Assembly: GCF_014333525.1 (NCBI RefSeq)
Contig: NZ_JACSCX010000001.1
Coordinates: forward strand, 868,001 to 932,000
Length of the DNA stretch: 64,000 nt
Origin: Hymenobacter puniceus
GTDB lineage: Bacteria; Bacteroidota; Bacteroidia; Cytophagales; Hymenobacteraceae
Direction of reading: 5' to 3'
Part shown: piece by piece, positions 1 to 9,386 of the stretch
Layout: each line of letters starts with the position of its first letter
Position numbering within the stretch: the stretch's first letter is position 1
Made by a program: the position numbers and the translations under genes
The notes under the pieces: model-generated
Seen by the model: only the letters and a program-made list of their open reading frames with translations
Database searches by the model: none
What the model was told of the DNA's origin: nothing

Positions 1-152
1 TAGAAATACAGCTTCACAACCGACTGCGTGGAGGCCAGTGCCGAAACAACCACTGTAATTGAGGAAGTACCTACCGGGTTTCCGGCCGAAGCCGGAGCGG
101 CAGCCAGCAACCCACTGGCAGCAAACAGGATAGCGCGCGTCGAAATTATCAT
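1..152 (-). CDS. Secreted protein, N-terminal fragment (cut by window edge)
   Basis: An open frame begins with ATG at 152 and runs off the left edge of the window, so only about 50 codons are visible. The N-terminus (MIISTRAILFAASGLLAAA...) has a short positive start, a hydrophobic core and an ASA-like cleavage site near residue 23, which reads as a Sec signal peptide. The following segment is rich in Val, Ser and Thr. No family can be named from so little sequence. It is transcribed away from the gene at 296-559, on the same strand and downstream of it. Confidence 0.5.
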   Translation of the reverse strand, partial: MIISTRAILFAASGLLAAAPASAGNPVGTSSITVVVSALASTQSVVKLYF

Positions 153-295
153 AGACCAGGCAGGACACTTGTGAAACAATGCAGGCCCAACACGCAGCAC
201 TTCTAAAAAAGTGCCACAACCAGTATTCCGGTCAGTTGCGCGCAAGGGGCCATCAATATAGCCAGAAACCCTGGGTTTGCGTGCCTATGCCTGCG

Positions 296-559
296 CTATA
301 TGTCCCATCCTTCCAGATCTTCAGCTTGCGCCGCGTGGCAAATTTCGTCGAAGAGCATTTCTATCTGATACGGGTCGGTATTAGGATTGAGCACCCAGTT
401 GCTGAGTGCGTGGCAGTATACTTTCAGCATTTCCACCTGGCCAATTCTGCCGACCACTTCTTTATGAAATTTGCGCATACGCGCTGCCATTTCTTCCCGC
501 ACCCGCGGGTTGAAGGAAGCACTGCCAGCAGGGAAATGAGCGTCATTAAGATTTGACAT
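296..559 (-). CDS. Small conserved-type hypothetical protein (87 aa)
   Basis: The frame can be extended to a GTG at 586, but the ATG at 559 (MSNLNDAHFPAG...) is the more natural start and gives 87 residues. The protein is soluble, with amphipathic helices (residues 18-60) and an acidic C-terminus ending EDLEGWDI. There is no signal peptide or membrane segment. I do not recognise a family. Codon use and residue composition look like a real gene, and the overlapping plus-strand frame at 179-556 does not. It is probably transcribed alone or with the secreted protein further left. Confidence 0.6.
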   Translation of the reverse strand: MSNLNDAHFPAGSASFNPRVREEMAARMRKFHKEVVGRIGQVEMLKVYCHALSNWVLNPNTDPYQIEMLFDEICHAAQAEDLEGWDI

Positions 560-834
560 AAAGGCTATTTTTTTGAATAAAATCACGATACGTCAACAGT
601 AAGGAAGAGGTTGGCAGCAACTCGTGTACAAACATGATTTGCATCTATTGGCAACAGTTTTGTGCCGAATCGAGGTGGTATAGCAGCCTGCTGCAACCAT
701 GCATTTTCATTCTGCTTGTGCTATTTGCTGGAACGCGTCATCCATTCCTTGTTGTTGAGCTTTCACCTGACAAGTCCGGTAGGGATGCAACTACGTATAG
801 TAGCCCGTTCTTTTCCTTTCTCCACTGTTTTGCT

Positions 835-1518
835 ATGCTTCCATTTCTGAAAAAGAATCCATACCTGCTGGGTTTGCTACTGCTCACAATGGCCTGCTCT
901 CAGCAGCGCCCTGCTGATGCTCAGGCCCTGAGTCGTTCCACGGCCGGCGGCCTGCCCACGGCCGCTCAGGCCAAAGGCTTGGCTGTAGCTACATTTGCGG
1001 GCGGCTGCTTCTGGTGCACCGAAGAAGTGTTCGAAGAACTGAAAGGGGTGCAGTACGTGGTGTCGGGCTATGCCGGAGGCAAAGAGGCCAACCCCACCTA
1101 CGAGCAGGTAGGCAGTGGCCGCACCGACCACGCCGAGAGCTTCCAGGTGTACTACAACCCCGCACAGATCAGCTACCAGCAGCTGCTCGACGTGTTTTTC
1201 CTGGCCGCCCACGACCCCACAACCCTCAACCGCCAGGGCCCCGATGCTGGCGCGCAGTACCGCTCAGTAGCCTTCTTCCGCACCCCGCAGGAAAAGCAGC
1301 TTATTGAGACCACCATCAAACGGGTGAATGCCTCCAAGCACTACGCCAGCCCTATTGTGACGCAGGTGACGCCTTTCACCAAGTTCTGGCCGGCCGAAGA
1401 CTACCACCAAGGTTACTTCCGTCTCCACGGCGACAATCCGTATGTGCAGTCGGTGTCGGTGCCTAAGGTGCAGAAGTTTCGCAAGGCTTTCCCACAGCTT
1501 CTGAAAAACCCACTGTAA
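835..1518 (+). CDS. msrA: Peptide methionine sulfoxide reductase MsrA, exported
   Basis: MsrA reduces methionine-S-sulfoxide in oxidised proteins. The catalytic motif GGCFWC is present (nucleophile Cys58, second Cys61), followed by the family blocks GYAGG, the TDHAE segment, AQYRS and a late EDYHQGYF. I chose the ATG at 835 because it gives a hydrophobic leader (about residues 8-20) ending in ...TMAC at Cys21. That leader directs the enzyme out of the cytoplasm, either by lipidation (weak lipobox) or by signal peptidase I. There is no C-terminal resolving cysteine, so Cys61 may serve that role. The mature part has the usual length of about 180 residues. The family assignment is secure; the export route is inferred. 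Confidence 0.93.
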   Translation: MLPFLKKNPYLLGLLLLTMACSQQRPADAQALSRSTAGGLPTAAQAKGLAVATFAGGCFWCTEEVFEELKGVQYVVSGYAGGKEANPTYEQVGSGRTDHAESFQVYYNPAQISYQQLLDVFFLAAHDPTTLNRQGPDAGAQYRSVAFFRTPQEKQLIETTIKRVNASKHYASPIVTQVTPFTKFWPAEDYHQGYFRLHGDNPYVQSVSVPKVQKFRKAFPQLLKNPL

Positions 1519-1677
1519 GCAGGGTCCCAGCCAATCGCCCCTGTCGGCAGCGGCCATGTACCTCGTGCGTGGCCGCTGCCTGGTTTAAAGCAGTGTCCAG
1601 GCCAGCCATAGCCAAACCACTATGTTCTGTAAGTCGCTGTATCTTGCACCACCGCTCCGCTTGCTCTTCCCACACCT

Positions 1678-2481
1678 ATGCTCTGGTCTGATATCACTGA
1701 AACTGCTGCTGCCCGAACCCTGATGCGGGATCTGCAGCCAGTGCCTATGCTGGATGCCTTGCCGCATCTGGCGTGGCTTTCCACCCCCGATGGCACCGTT
1801 ATTCACTGCAACCGGCGGTGGCACAGCTACACAGGCGCCCCGGCCGATGCCCTGGCTGATGGAGGATTTGTGGACTATCTGCACCCCGACGACCGTGCCG
1901 AAGCAGCTGATGCCCAGTTGCGCCACCTGCCCAGCGGCAAAACCATGGAACTGCACCTGCGCTGGCGTGGCCACGATGGCCGCTACCGCTGGTACCTCGA
2001 CCGGGTAGTGCCCCTGTATGGCGATGATACCAGACTGCTGGGCTGGCTGGGCACTTCTACAGACATTGATGAGCAAAAGCGGGCCGAAATTCAGGAGCGC
2101 CGGGGCCGGGAGCTGTTTGAGTTGATGGCCCGCGCCACCAACGACCTGATGTGGGACTGGGACATGACCTCGGGCCGGATGTGGTATAGTGAGGCCTTCT
2201 GGCAGATGGTAGGCTACCCGCCCCGCCCCGATACCGAAACGGTGGCGTTCTGGCTGAGCCTGATCCATCCCGACGACTTGGAGCGGGTACAGAACGGCGT
2301 GCAGGACGACCTGACCACCAGCGCCAAGCTGTTGGAGTCCGAGTTTCGTCTGCGCCGCTCTGATGGCCACTACCTGACCATCCAGGACCGCGCCTGCGTG
2401 ATTCATGACGCGGCGGGCCTGCCAGTGAGGATGGTGGGAGCCATGCGCGACGTAACCGAGGAAGCAGCACTGCGCGAGTAG
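1678..2481 (+). CDS. PAS-PAS protein without an output domain
   Basis: The 267-residue protein contains two PAS/PAC modules and nothing else. The first spans about residues 22-135 (PHLAWLSTPDGTV, LHPDD, ending TSTDIDEQKRAE) and the second about 140-265 (ATNDLMWDWDMTSG, IHPDD, ending GAMRDVTEEAALRE). This is the arrangement found in front of histidine kinases, but the frame stops where the dimerisation helix should begin. A 90-bp palindromic repeat starts 20 bases after the stop. It may be a stand-alone sensor acting on a partner kinase, or a kinase gene whose 3' part was lost. A TATCTTGC sequence at 1640-1647 resembles a degenerate -7 promoter box. Confidence 0.8.
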   Translation: MLWSDITETAAARTLMRDLQPVPMLDALPHLAWLSTPDGTVIHCNRRWHSYTGAPADALADGGFVDYLHPDDRAEAADAQLRHLPSGKTMELHLRWRGHDGRYRWYLDRVVPLYGDDTRLLGWLGTSTDIDEQKRAEIQERRGRELFELMARATNDLMWDWDMTSGRMWYSEAFWQMVGYPPRPDTETVAFWLSLIHPDDLERVQNGVQDDLTTSAKLLESEFRLRRSDGHYLTIQDRACVIHDAAGLPVRMVGAMRDVTEEAALRE

Positions 2482-2500
2482 TGGCGTATGAGTTGACATC

Positions 2501-2590
2501 GAACGTCATGCAGCGCAAAGCGAAGCATCTCGCTAGTATAGTGATTGTACCACACTAGCGAGATGCTTCGCTTTGGGCTGCATGACGTTC
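2501..2590. repeat. 90-bp palindromic intergenic repeat (copy 1)
   Basis: Two 38-base arms (2501-2538 and 2553-2590) are reverse complements with two mismatches and are separated by 14 bases. Each arm holds the core words CGTCATGC and GAAGCATCTC. The same words occur in the palindromes at 33434-33533 and 36382-36480, which marks an interspersed family. It lies between the PAS gene and the aminotransferase gene and could fold into a very stable hairpin in RNA from either strand. Confidence 0.9.
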
Positions 2591-2620
2591 TATTATATTA
2601 CAGCTCATATTCTACCCTGC

Positions 2621-3781
2621 ATGCCGTTTTCTCTACCTGCTTCCAAGCTACCCGACATCGGGACCAGCATTTTCTCCGTGATGACGCAGCTGGCCCAGGA
2701 GTGCGGGGCCATCAATCTGGCGCAGGGCTTCCCCGATTACGACCCGCCGCTGGCGTTGCAGCAGGCGCTGGCCCGCCACGCCACCCTGCCAGGCCACCAT
2801 CAGTACGCCCCCATGCCAGGCTTGCCGCGCCTGCGCGAAGCAATTGCCCGCAAAACAGCCCGTGTCTATGGCATAGATGCGCCCGATCCGGCCACGGAAA
2901 TTACGGTTACGTGTGGAGCTACGGAGGCCTTATATGCGGTGCTGGCTGCAGTGGTGCATCCCGGCGACGAAGTGCTGGTGCTGGAGCCTGCCTACGACCT
3001 CTACGGCCCGGCCATTCGGCTGCAGGGCGGCGTGCCGGTATACGTGCCGCTGCCTGCCCCCCACTTTCGCCCCGATTGGGAACAGGTGCGGGTAGCTCTC
3101 TCGCCGCGCACGCGGCTGGTTATGCTCAACTCGCCCCACAACCCCAGCGGTGCTGTACTAACTGCTGCCGATCTGGATGCGCTGGCTGCTATTCTGCGCG
3201 ACACCGGCACGATGCTGCTCAGCGACGAGGTGTATGAACATATGGTGTTTGATGGGGAACTGCACCGCAGCGCCCTACAACATCCGGAATTGCGGGAGCG
3301 GGCATTTGTGCTGTCGTCGTTCGGCAAAACGTATCACGCCACTGGCTGGAAAATGGGCTACTGCATTGCGCCGCCAGCCCTCACGGCCGAAGTGCGCCGG
3401 GTGCATCAGTTCCTGACCTTTGCCGTGAGCACGCCCACCCAACACGCCCTGGCCGATGTGCTGGAATCCGGCACCCCCCACGATCAGCACCTGCCCGGCT
3501 TTTATCAGCACAAGCGCAACCTGTTTCGGGAGCTGCTGGCTGGTTCGCGCTTCGACCTGCTGCCGGTGGCCGGCGGGTACTTTCAGCTGGCCCGTTACGG
3601 CCGTATCTCTACGCTGCCTGATGTCGAATTCGCCCGGCATCTTACGCGGGAGGCAGGTGTAGCCGTGGTACCTGTGTCGGCCTTCTACCACAACAGCCAC
3701 GATGAAGGCCTGATTCGCTTCTGCTTTGCCAAACAGGATGCTACGCTACAGGCTGCCGCTGAGCGGCTGTGTGCGTTGTAA
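2621..3781 (+). CDS. PLP-dependent aminotransferase, methionine/glutamine-K type
   Basis: This is a class I/II fold aminotransferase of 386 residues. Visible features are the N-terminal NLAQGFPDYDPP block, the substrate/cofactor segments CGATEALYA and NSPHNPSGAVL, the DEVYEHMVF strand, and the Schiff-base lysine in SSFGKTYHATGWKMGY. This resembles methionine aminotransferase YbdL and kynurenine/glutamine transaminase K. The gene 229 bases downstream encodes a YafV-like omega-amidase. Together they form a known pathway in which a 2-oxo acid such as KMTB is transaminated and the resulting alpha-ketoglutaramate is hydrolysed. The ATG at 2621 is chosen because upstream extension would read into the palindromic repeat. 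Exact substrate is inferred. Confidence 0.9.
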   Translation: MPFSLPASKLPDIGTSIFSVMTQLAQECGAINLAQGFPDYDPPLALQQALARHATLPGHHQYAPMPGLPRLREAIARKTARVYGIDAPDPATEITVTCGATEALYAVLAAVVHPGDEVLVLEPAYDLYGPAIRLQGGVPVYVPLPAPHFRPDWEQVRVALSPRTRLVMLNSPHNPSGAVLTAADLDALAAILRDTGTMLLSDEVYEHMVFDGELHRSALQHPELRERAFVLSSFGKTYHATGWKMGYCIAPPALTAEVRRVHQFLTFAVSTPTQHALADVLESGTPHDQHLPGFYQHKRNLFRELLAGSRFDLLPVAGGYFQLARYGRISTLPDVEFARHLTREAGVAVVPVSAFYHNSHDEGLIRFCFAKQDATLQAAAERLCAL

Positions 3782-4009
3782 AAAGAGCAGCCTAGAATAC
3801 TATCCGGCTTCCCGCCACCTACAATCTGGCAAGTGAATTTTTACGTATGTAAAGAAGAATGGCATGTTAATTATGCAAGGATATATTAGATAAAGCAAAG
3901 TATTTACTATATATTTCATATTATGTGTTTGGTGTTATATATGCAAAACCACACCTGATATCTGGCCTGCCGTACTGCTTCCTACTACACCTTTATTGCA
4001 CCGTTTCTC

Positions 4010-4819
4010 ATGGCCGATCTGACCGTTTCTTTTATCCAGACCTCTTTGCAATGGCATGACCCGGCAGCAAACTGGAAAGAGCTTCAACGCCATATCGATG
4101 AAATATCGGTATCCACTGACCTGATAGTGCTACCGGAGATGTTTACAACAGGCTTCAGCATGGACGCCGAACATCTGGCAGAGAGTATGGATGGCCCTAC
4201 CGTGGCTTGGATGCGCCAGGTGGCTGCAGCTCGCAACGCCATTATTACGGGCAGTATTATTGTCCGCGACGAGGCAAGCCACTACTACAACCGCCTGCTG
4301 TGGGTGCGGCCCGACGGCACCCTCAGCTACTACAATAAACGGCACTTGTTTTCGATGGCTGGCGAGCACACCGTGTATTCGGCCGGCAACGAGCGCCTGA
4401 TTGAAGAGTGGCGCGGCTGGCGCATCTGTCCGTTGGTATGCTACGATCTGCGCTTTCCGGTCTGGAGCCGCAACCCGATGCACGAACCCTACGACCTGCT
4501 GCTATATGTGGCTAATTGGCCCGCTGCCCGCCGTACAGCCTGGATGACGCTGCTACGGGCCCGTGCTATGGAAAACCTGGCTTACACCATGGGTGTGAAC
4601 TGCGTGGGCATCGACGGCAATAGCCTGGCCTACGCCGGCGACTCGGCCTTGCTGGATATGCGTGGCGAGTATTTGGTAGAAGTCGGCAACCAGGAAACCG
4701 GTATTACCCGCACACTGCGCCGCGCTGATCTGCAAGCTTTCCGGGAGCGTTTTCCGGCTCTGCAGGACGCAGACCCTTTTGAGTTGCTGCAACCGTCAGC
4801 CGAAATAATTCGGCGCTGA
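4010..4819 (+). CDS. Omega-amidase, nitrilase superfamily (YafV-like)
   Basis: This 269-residue carbon-nitrogen hydrolase carries the nitrilase catalytic triad: Glu43 (LPEMFTTGFS), Lys110 (YYNKRHLF) and Cys144 (LVCYDLRFP). The CYDLRFP and MENLAYTMGVNCVG blocks are typical of the YafV/Nit2 branch, which hydrolyses alpha-ketoglutaramate or ketosuccinamate to the oxo acid plus ammonia. Placement just after a methionine-type aminotransferase supports this function in methionine salvage. The intervening 228 bases are AT-rich and hold no gene, so the two may have separate promoters. It is convergent with the large secreted protein that follows. Confidence 0.93.
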   Translation: MADLTVSFIQTSLQWHDPAANWKELQRHIDEISVSTDLIVLPEMFTTGFSMDAEHLAESMDGPTVAWMRQVAAARNAIITGSIIVRDEASHYYNRLLWVRPDGTLSYYNKRHLFSMAGEHTVYSAGNERLIEEWRGWRICPLVCYDLRFPVWSRNPMHEPYDLLLYVANWPAARRTAWMTLLRARAMENLAYTMGVNCVGIDGNSLAYAGDSALLDMRGEYLVEVGNQETGITRTLRRADLQAFRERFPALQDADPFELLQPSAEIIRR

Positions 4820-4989
4820 ATTGTCTTCTGAAAAGGCTGGGCGCAATAACAGCATAGCTGCTCGGTGCTGGCTGCAAAAACGAATGACATTCTGCGTATC
4901 CAATTGAAGCAGGCTTCGTGCCTATAAGAGAAGAGCATAAGTTTGCAGCCAGGCCAGCTTGCTTCGCCAAACCTGTGATGACAACTCAT

Positions 4990-7287
4990 CTATTCAGTTA
5001 CCACCAGCCGTTGCACGCCCGCTTGGCCAGCAGGCGTCTCACAGCGCACCACATACACACCAGCGGCCAATCCGCGCAAATCCAGCTGATGGCGGCGGCT
5101 GGGCATGACCATAGCGCGTACCACACGGCCCGTAAGGTCGAGCAGCGTGAGGCGGGCCGCGTAAGTGGTTTCAACAACAGTGGACGCCGTAGCCGGGTTA
5201 GGATACACGCGTAGTGGCAGAGCCTGCGCCGCGGCAGTCCGGGCGCTCAGCACCCGGTTGCGGGTGGCGGCTGCCAGCACGCCCCCGGCCTCCATCCCGA
5301 TAAATAGTTCGGGGCTGCCGTCGGCATTTACGTCGGCGGTAGCCAGGGCAAAATGGTTGGGAGTGTGCGCGCCAAGGTAGCCATCATCGTAACGGCCCTG
5401 GGTGGCGTTGTAGAACAGGCTGGACCGGTCGAGAAAAGTGTTGGACTGACTCCGCAGATTAGCAAACAGCCGCACCTGGCCGCTGGCATCAGCTGTCAGC
5501 AGATCGGGCGTACCATCGCCATCGAAGTCGGCTACTACCGGCGAAAGGTTGATGGGGCGCGCACCAGCAGCCGTACGAATCTGGCCGTAATCGGCATTTG
5601 CCAGCACAAAAGCTGTTTCGGGTGTGTTGCTGCCGTTGTGGCGGTAGTAGCGCAGCGCCTGGCCGGGCATATCGGCGCGCGTGGAGTTGGTAGCGTAGAG
5701 CAGGTCGAGGAAACCGTCGTTGTCTACATCAAAGAAGCAGGCGTTATCGTCGAGGGCATTGGGCAGGCCGCTGATCAGGCGTAGGTCGTTGGTATCGAAG
5801 CTGGCAGGCTGCCCGGCGAGGGCACGGTTGGGGTAGTAGCCCAAAAATGCCCGCCGCCCAACGGCCGCATAGCCTGCACACACCAGATCAGGCCGGCCGT
5901 CGCGGTTGAGGTCGGCCACTGTCGGCCGTAATGCCCCGAATTTGCGCGCCGACAAGTTCAGATAATCTTCGGTGATGAGCTGATACACAGGCCGGGCGGT
6001 GGTGCCGGTGTTGCGGTAGTGCGCCACCGAAGCTACCAGCGGGCTCGTCGGCGTCAGGCGTTTCACACCAGCCACCAGCAAGTCCAGCCGGCCATCAGCA
6101 TCTACATCCAGAAAAGCGGGGGCTGCCTGCGAGCTGACTTCCAGCATGTCCTGCTGCAGAAAACCGGCCGAACGCGGCTGTAGGTTGTAGGCTGGGCCAG
6201 TGCCGGCGTTTTCATACAGCAACACCGTGCGGCGCGTATCCACACTGTCGAGATTATCGAAAAGATTGGGAGCCGCCAACAAGTCGGGGCGGCCGTCGAA
6301 GGTCACATCCACTGCATAGCCAGCCGGGAAAAATGGAATCCGGATGGCCGTTGCCGCCGTGGGAAAATTGGCATTGGCCGTGGTCATGCGGGCCAGTTGG
6401 GGCGTGCCTTCATTCAGGGTTGCTACCAGTTCCGGGCAGTAGTCGCGCCCCATCAGGGCATCCTGGTCACCGTCGCCGTCGAGGTCGAGCACTGTAAAGC
6501 TGCTGCTGGATGAGTGCTGCGGCCGGGCCTCACGGCATAGCACCGGCGTAGCGCTGAATACATAAGAGCCACACTCACTCAGGCAGTTGCGAATATTTCC
6601 CCAGGCATCGGAAGCCTGCCCGAATGCCAGCCCCCCACAGGCGTCGGTGGCCGTATTCTGATACTGATAAATGGTGCGAAAATTCTCCCAGCTGGCCACT
6701 AGAATGTCGAGGCGGCCGTCGCCATCCAGGTCGGTAATGGCGGGCATGTTCGTCCCGACGTTGATATTAACAGTGCTACTGCTCCCGGGCAGTGTGGCCC
6801 GAACCTGGGACGTAATCAGCTGAAAAGCCGGCAGCCCGGCAGCGCCGGCCACGTTGCGGAACACGCGGATATCGGCGCCGTTTTCGGCGGCTGTGAACAG
6901 GTCGGGGCGGCCGTCGCAGTCGTAGTCGCGCAGCAAGGCCCAGTTGCGCAGGCCGGCCGGAAACAGCGTGGCCAGTTCGGGCGCGTGCTGCCAGCGGCGG
7001 GTGCCACCGGGCGCGGCAGCGCTGCGGTAGGTAAGCACCCGACGGGTGCGCCGATCAAATGCAAACAGGTCCTGCTGGCCATCCGCATCGAGGTCGATAC
7101 TTGAAAACTGAGGCGAATCGAGTCCTCCGGCCCAGGCGTTGCGCAGCGTGTCGGGGCCCTGCACTACCTTTGCTACCTCTCGAAACTCAAAGCCAAAAGC
7201 CGTATTTTGCGCAATTGCCCGGCTAACTGAACCAGCCCAGGCAAAGCCCGTTAGGGTGAAAGCAGCGAGAATAAACCGTCGGAACAT
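4990..7287 (-). CDS. Secreted FG-GAP/VCBS repeat protein with T9SS sorting domain
   Basis: This is a 765-residue exported protein. The ATG at 7287 gives a clear signal peptide (MFRRFILAAFTLTGFAWAG) and removes the overlap with murF that longer starts would create. The body contains many repeats of the FG-GAP/VCBS type with calcium-binding loops such as DLDADGQQDLFAFD, DLDGDGRLDIL, DLDGDGDQDALMG and DVNADGSPELFIG, which fold as a beta-propeller. The last about 75 residues (VYPNPATASTVVE..., ending GVQRLVVTE) form a type A T9SS sorting domain, so the protein should be secreted or surface attached. Its role is probably adhesion or ligand binding, but this is not shown by the sequence. Confidence 0.9.
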   Translation of the reverse strand: MFRRFILAAFTLTGFAWAGSVSRAIAQNTAFGFEFREVAKVVQGPDTLRNAWAGGLDSPQFSSIDLDADGQQDLFAFDRRTRRVLTYRSAAAPGGTRRWQHAPELATLFPAGLRNWALLRDYDCDGRPDLFTAAENGADIRVFRNVAGAAGLPAFQLITSQVRATLPGSSSTVNINVGTNMPAITDLDGDGRLDILVASWENFRTIYQYQNTATDACGGLAFGQASDAWGNIRNCLSECGSYVFSATPVLCREARPQHSSSSSFTVLDLDGDGDQDALMGRDYCPELVATLNEGTPQLARMTTANANFPTAATAIRIPFFPAGYAVDVTFDGRPDLLAAPNLFDNLDSVDTRRTVLLYENAGTGPAYNLQPRSAGFLQQDMLEVSSQAAPAFLDVDADGRLDLLVAGVKRLTPTSPLVASVAHYRNTGTTARPVYQLITEDYLNLSARKFGALRPTVADLNRDGRPDLVCAGYAAVGRRAFLGYYPNRALAGQPASFDTNDLRLISGLPNALDDNACFFDVDNDGFLDLLYATNSTRADMPGQALRYYRHNGSNTPETAFVLANADYGQIRTAAGARPINLSPVVADFDGDGTPDLLTADASGQVRLFANLRSQSNTFLDRSSLFYNATQGRYDDGYLGAHTPNHFALATADVNADGSPELFIGMEAGGVLAAATRNRVLSARTAAAQALPLRVYPNPATASTVVETTYAARLTLLDLTGRVVRAMVMPSRRHQLDLRGLAAGVYVVRCETPAGQAGVQRLVVTE

Positions 7288-7344
7288 AGAAATACGTTTT
7301 TCTTGTAAGACACGAAAAGTAAGCTCCAAGTTACCACAAACCCC

Positions 7345-8649
7345 ATGCAAGATATTGAGGCGCTCTACGACCGGTTTCGCGCCTGCACTGCCGTCAGCAC
7401 CGACTCGCGGCAGCCGCAGAACGGAACATTGTTTTTCGCCCTGAATGGCCCCAGCTTCCGCGGTGCCGGCTTTGCGCCCGGTGCCATAGCGCAGGGTGCC
7501 CGCCATGCCGTCACGGACGACGCCACCCTGGCTGAGCAGGACCCCGAACACTACACTTATGCCCCCGACCCGCTATTGGCGCTGCAGGCATTGGCGCGCC
7601 ACCACCGCCGCCAGCTTATTATTCCGGTGCTGGCCATCACGGGCTCAAACGGCAAAACCACCACCAAGGAGCTGGTGCACGCCGTGCTGAGCACCCGCTA
7701 CAGCGTGCAGTACACGCGCGGCAACCTCAACAACCACATCGGCGTGCCGCTTACGCTGCTCAGCATCCGCAGCGGCGAGCATGAGCTGGCCATTGTGGAA
7801 ATGGGCGCCAACCATCAGGGTGAAATTGAGCTGCTTTGCCAGTTGGCGGAACCCACGCATGGCCTCATCACTAATATTGGCAAGGCTCACTTGGAAGGCT
7901 TTGGTGGGCAGGATGGTATTCTGAAGGGCAAAACGGAATTGTTTCGGTTTCTGGCCTCAGTGGGGGGCACGGCTTTCATCAACACGCTCGACCACCGCCT
8001 GGCCGGCCTCACCGACCTCGTACCGCAGCACGTTACGTATCCTGGCCCTGCAGACACTTATCCGGCCACTATGCTTAGTGCAGCCCCACAGGTGGTACTC
8101 CGGCTCGCCGACGGAACCGTAGCCGAGGCCCATATCACCGGCGACTACAACTTCCCGAATCTGGCCGCTGCTGCCGCAGTCGGAGCATATTTTGAAGTTT
8201 CCACACAGGAAGTGGCTACCGCGCTGGCCGCCTATGCTCCTGCCAACAACCGCTCGCAAATGGTGCAAACCGGCCGCAACGAGGTGGTGCTGGATGCCTA
8301 CAATGCCAATCCGAGCAGCATGGCTGCCGCCCTGCGCAGCTTTGCCACCCGGCCTGGCGTCTCGAATGCCGCCAAAGTGGCTATCCTGGGGGATATGTTT
8401 GAGTTAGGCGACGAAAGCCCAGGTGAACACCAGGTGTTGGGCCATTTGCTGGCCGAACTGCCTTTGGGAACCGTTGTGCTTATCGGCCCCGATATGGCCC
8501 GGGCCGCCGCCGTCGATCCGTCGTTCCGGTACTTTGCTTCCAAGCCCGAAGCTGCTGCCTGGCTGCAACAGCAGTCTTTGCAGGGCCGTCAGATACTTAT
8601 TAAGGGTTCCCGCGGCATGGGCCTGGAGAGTTTGTTGAATTTGGTCTGA
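7345..8649 (+). CDS. murF: UDP-N-acetylmuramoyl-tripeptide--D-alanyl-D-alanine ligase
   Basis: MurF joins D-Ala-D-Ala to the UDP-MurNAc-tripeptide in the last cytoplasmic step of peptidoglycan precursor synthesis. The 434-residue protein shows the three Mur ligase domains: an N-terminal UDP-binding part (STDSRQPQNGTLFFAL), the ATP-binding motif GSNGKTTTKE at residues 100-109, the central EMGANHQGEI block, and a C-terminal domain with DAYNANPSSM and LGDMFELG. It stands divergent from the secreted FG-GAP gene with only 57 bases between start codons. A strong hairpin terminator follows it. Length and motifs are typical. Confidence 0.96.
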   Translation: MQDIEALYDRFRACTAVSTDSRQPQNGTLFFALNGPSFRGAGFAPGAIAQGARHAVTDDATLAEQDPEHYTYAPDPLLALQALARHHRRQLIIPVLAITGSNGKTTTKELVHAVLSTRYSVQYTRGNLNNHIGVPLTLLSIRSGEHELAIVEMGANHQGEIELLCQLAEPTHGLITNIGKAHLEGFGGQDGILKGKTELFRFLASVGGTAFINTLDHRLAGLTDLVPQHVTYPGPADTYPATMLSAAPQVVLRLADGTVAEAHITGDYNFPNLAAAAAVGAYFEVSTQEVATALAAYAPANNRSQMVQTGRNEVVLDAYNANPSSMAAALRSFATRPGVSNAAKVAILGDMFELGDESPGEHQVLGHLLAELPLGTVVLIGPDMARAAAVDPSFRYFASKPEAAAWLQQQSLQGRQILIKGSRGMGLESLLNLV

Positions 8650-8718
8650 ATCGCAGATTTTAGCGACAGTTCGTGTACCAGCCACTCCGTTGCGCTGATT
8701 GTGTGTGCAAACAAAAGA

Positions 8719-8744
8719 GGCTTGCCGTTTGGCAAGCCTTTTTT
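8719..8744 (+). terminator. Intrinsic terminator after murF
   Basis: A perfect 8-bp stem GGCTTGCC / GGCAAGCC with a GTTT loop is followed by six T residues. It also lies between convergent murF and rfbC and may act on both strands, since A residues precede the stem. Confidence 0.9.
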
Positions 8745-8798
8745 GTCTTCAAGCGTTTAGTCTTCACTTAAGTCCGACCAATCCTTCAAATCCGCATT

Positions 8799-9341
8799 CT
8801 AGAAAGGGCTCTGAAACTCAGCTAATGTGGGCAGCACCTGGTCTTTGGCAGAGATAGTAGGGTTCTGCACGCCCCAGTCGATGCCCAGCGCGGGGTCGTT
8901 CCAGAGCAACCCACCCTCCGACTCCGGCGCGTAGTAATTGGTGCACTTGTAGAGAAACAGTGTATTGTCTTCGAGAGCCGTAAAGCCATGCGCAAACCCA
9001 ACTGGCACATACAGCATATTGAAACGCTGCGAGTCCAGCTCTACCGACAAATGCTGGCCATAGGTGGGCGAGTCGCGGCGGATGTCCACTACCACATCGA
9101 GGGCGCGGCCGGCAGCTACCCGCACCAGCTTGCCCTGGGCAAAAGGAGGCTTCTGGAAGTGCAGGCCCCGCACCACGCCCCGGTCGGAGCGCGACTGATT
9201 GTCTTGCACCCATTGGCCACTAATGCCGGCTTCAGCCAGCCTCCGCTCACTGAATGACTCAAAGAATGCGCCCCGTATATCCCCGAATACGCGCGGCAGA
9301 ATTTCCACTACTCCGGGAATGTCAAAGTACTTAAACTCCAT
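8799..9341 (-). CDS. rfbC: dTDP-4-dehydrorhamnose 3,5-epimerase
   Basis: This 180-residue cupin-fold enzyme converts dTDP-4-dehydro-6-deoxyglucose to the rhamnose configuration in dTDP-L-rhamnose synthesis. The family signature is clear: FxDxRGxFxE at residues 19-29, RGLHFQ with catalytic His61, the VxVDIRRDSPTYG strand (residues 84-95), the VPxGFAHGF block (113-120) and Tyr131 in FLYKCTNYYAP. The C-terminal WNDPALGIDW is also canonical. Other rml genes are not adjacent. It lies 45 bases downstream of a glycosyltransferase on the same strand, suggesting a small polysaccharide operon. Confidence 0.95.
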   Translation of the reverse strand: MEFKYFDIPGVVEILPRVFGDIRGAFFESFSERRLAEAGISGQWVQDNQSRSDRGVVRGLHFQKPPFAQGKLVRVAAGRALDVVVDIRRDSPTYGQHLSVELDSQRFNMLYVPVGFAHGFTALEDNTLFLYKCTNYYAPESEGGLLWNDPALGIDWGVQNPTISAKDQVLPTLAEFQSPF

Positions 9342-9386
9342 ATAACTACGCTTAATCTGATAACGGGGCAGGTTTTAGGGCGCAAG

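Noticed and set aside
179..556. A 125-codon plus-strand frame near the left edge
   Set aside because: It is opposite the more protein-like minus-strand gene at 296-559 and has an irregular, Phe/His/Arg-rich composition.
1640..1647. TATCTTGC as a firm promoter (also at 16545-16552)
   Set aside because: It lacks one T of the TAnnTTTG consensus. It is mentioned with the genes but not listed as a feature.
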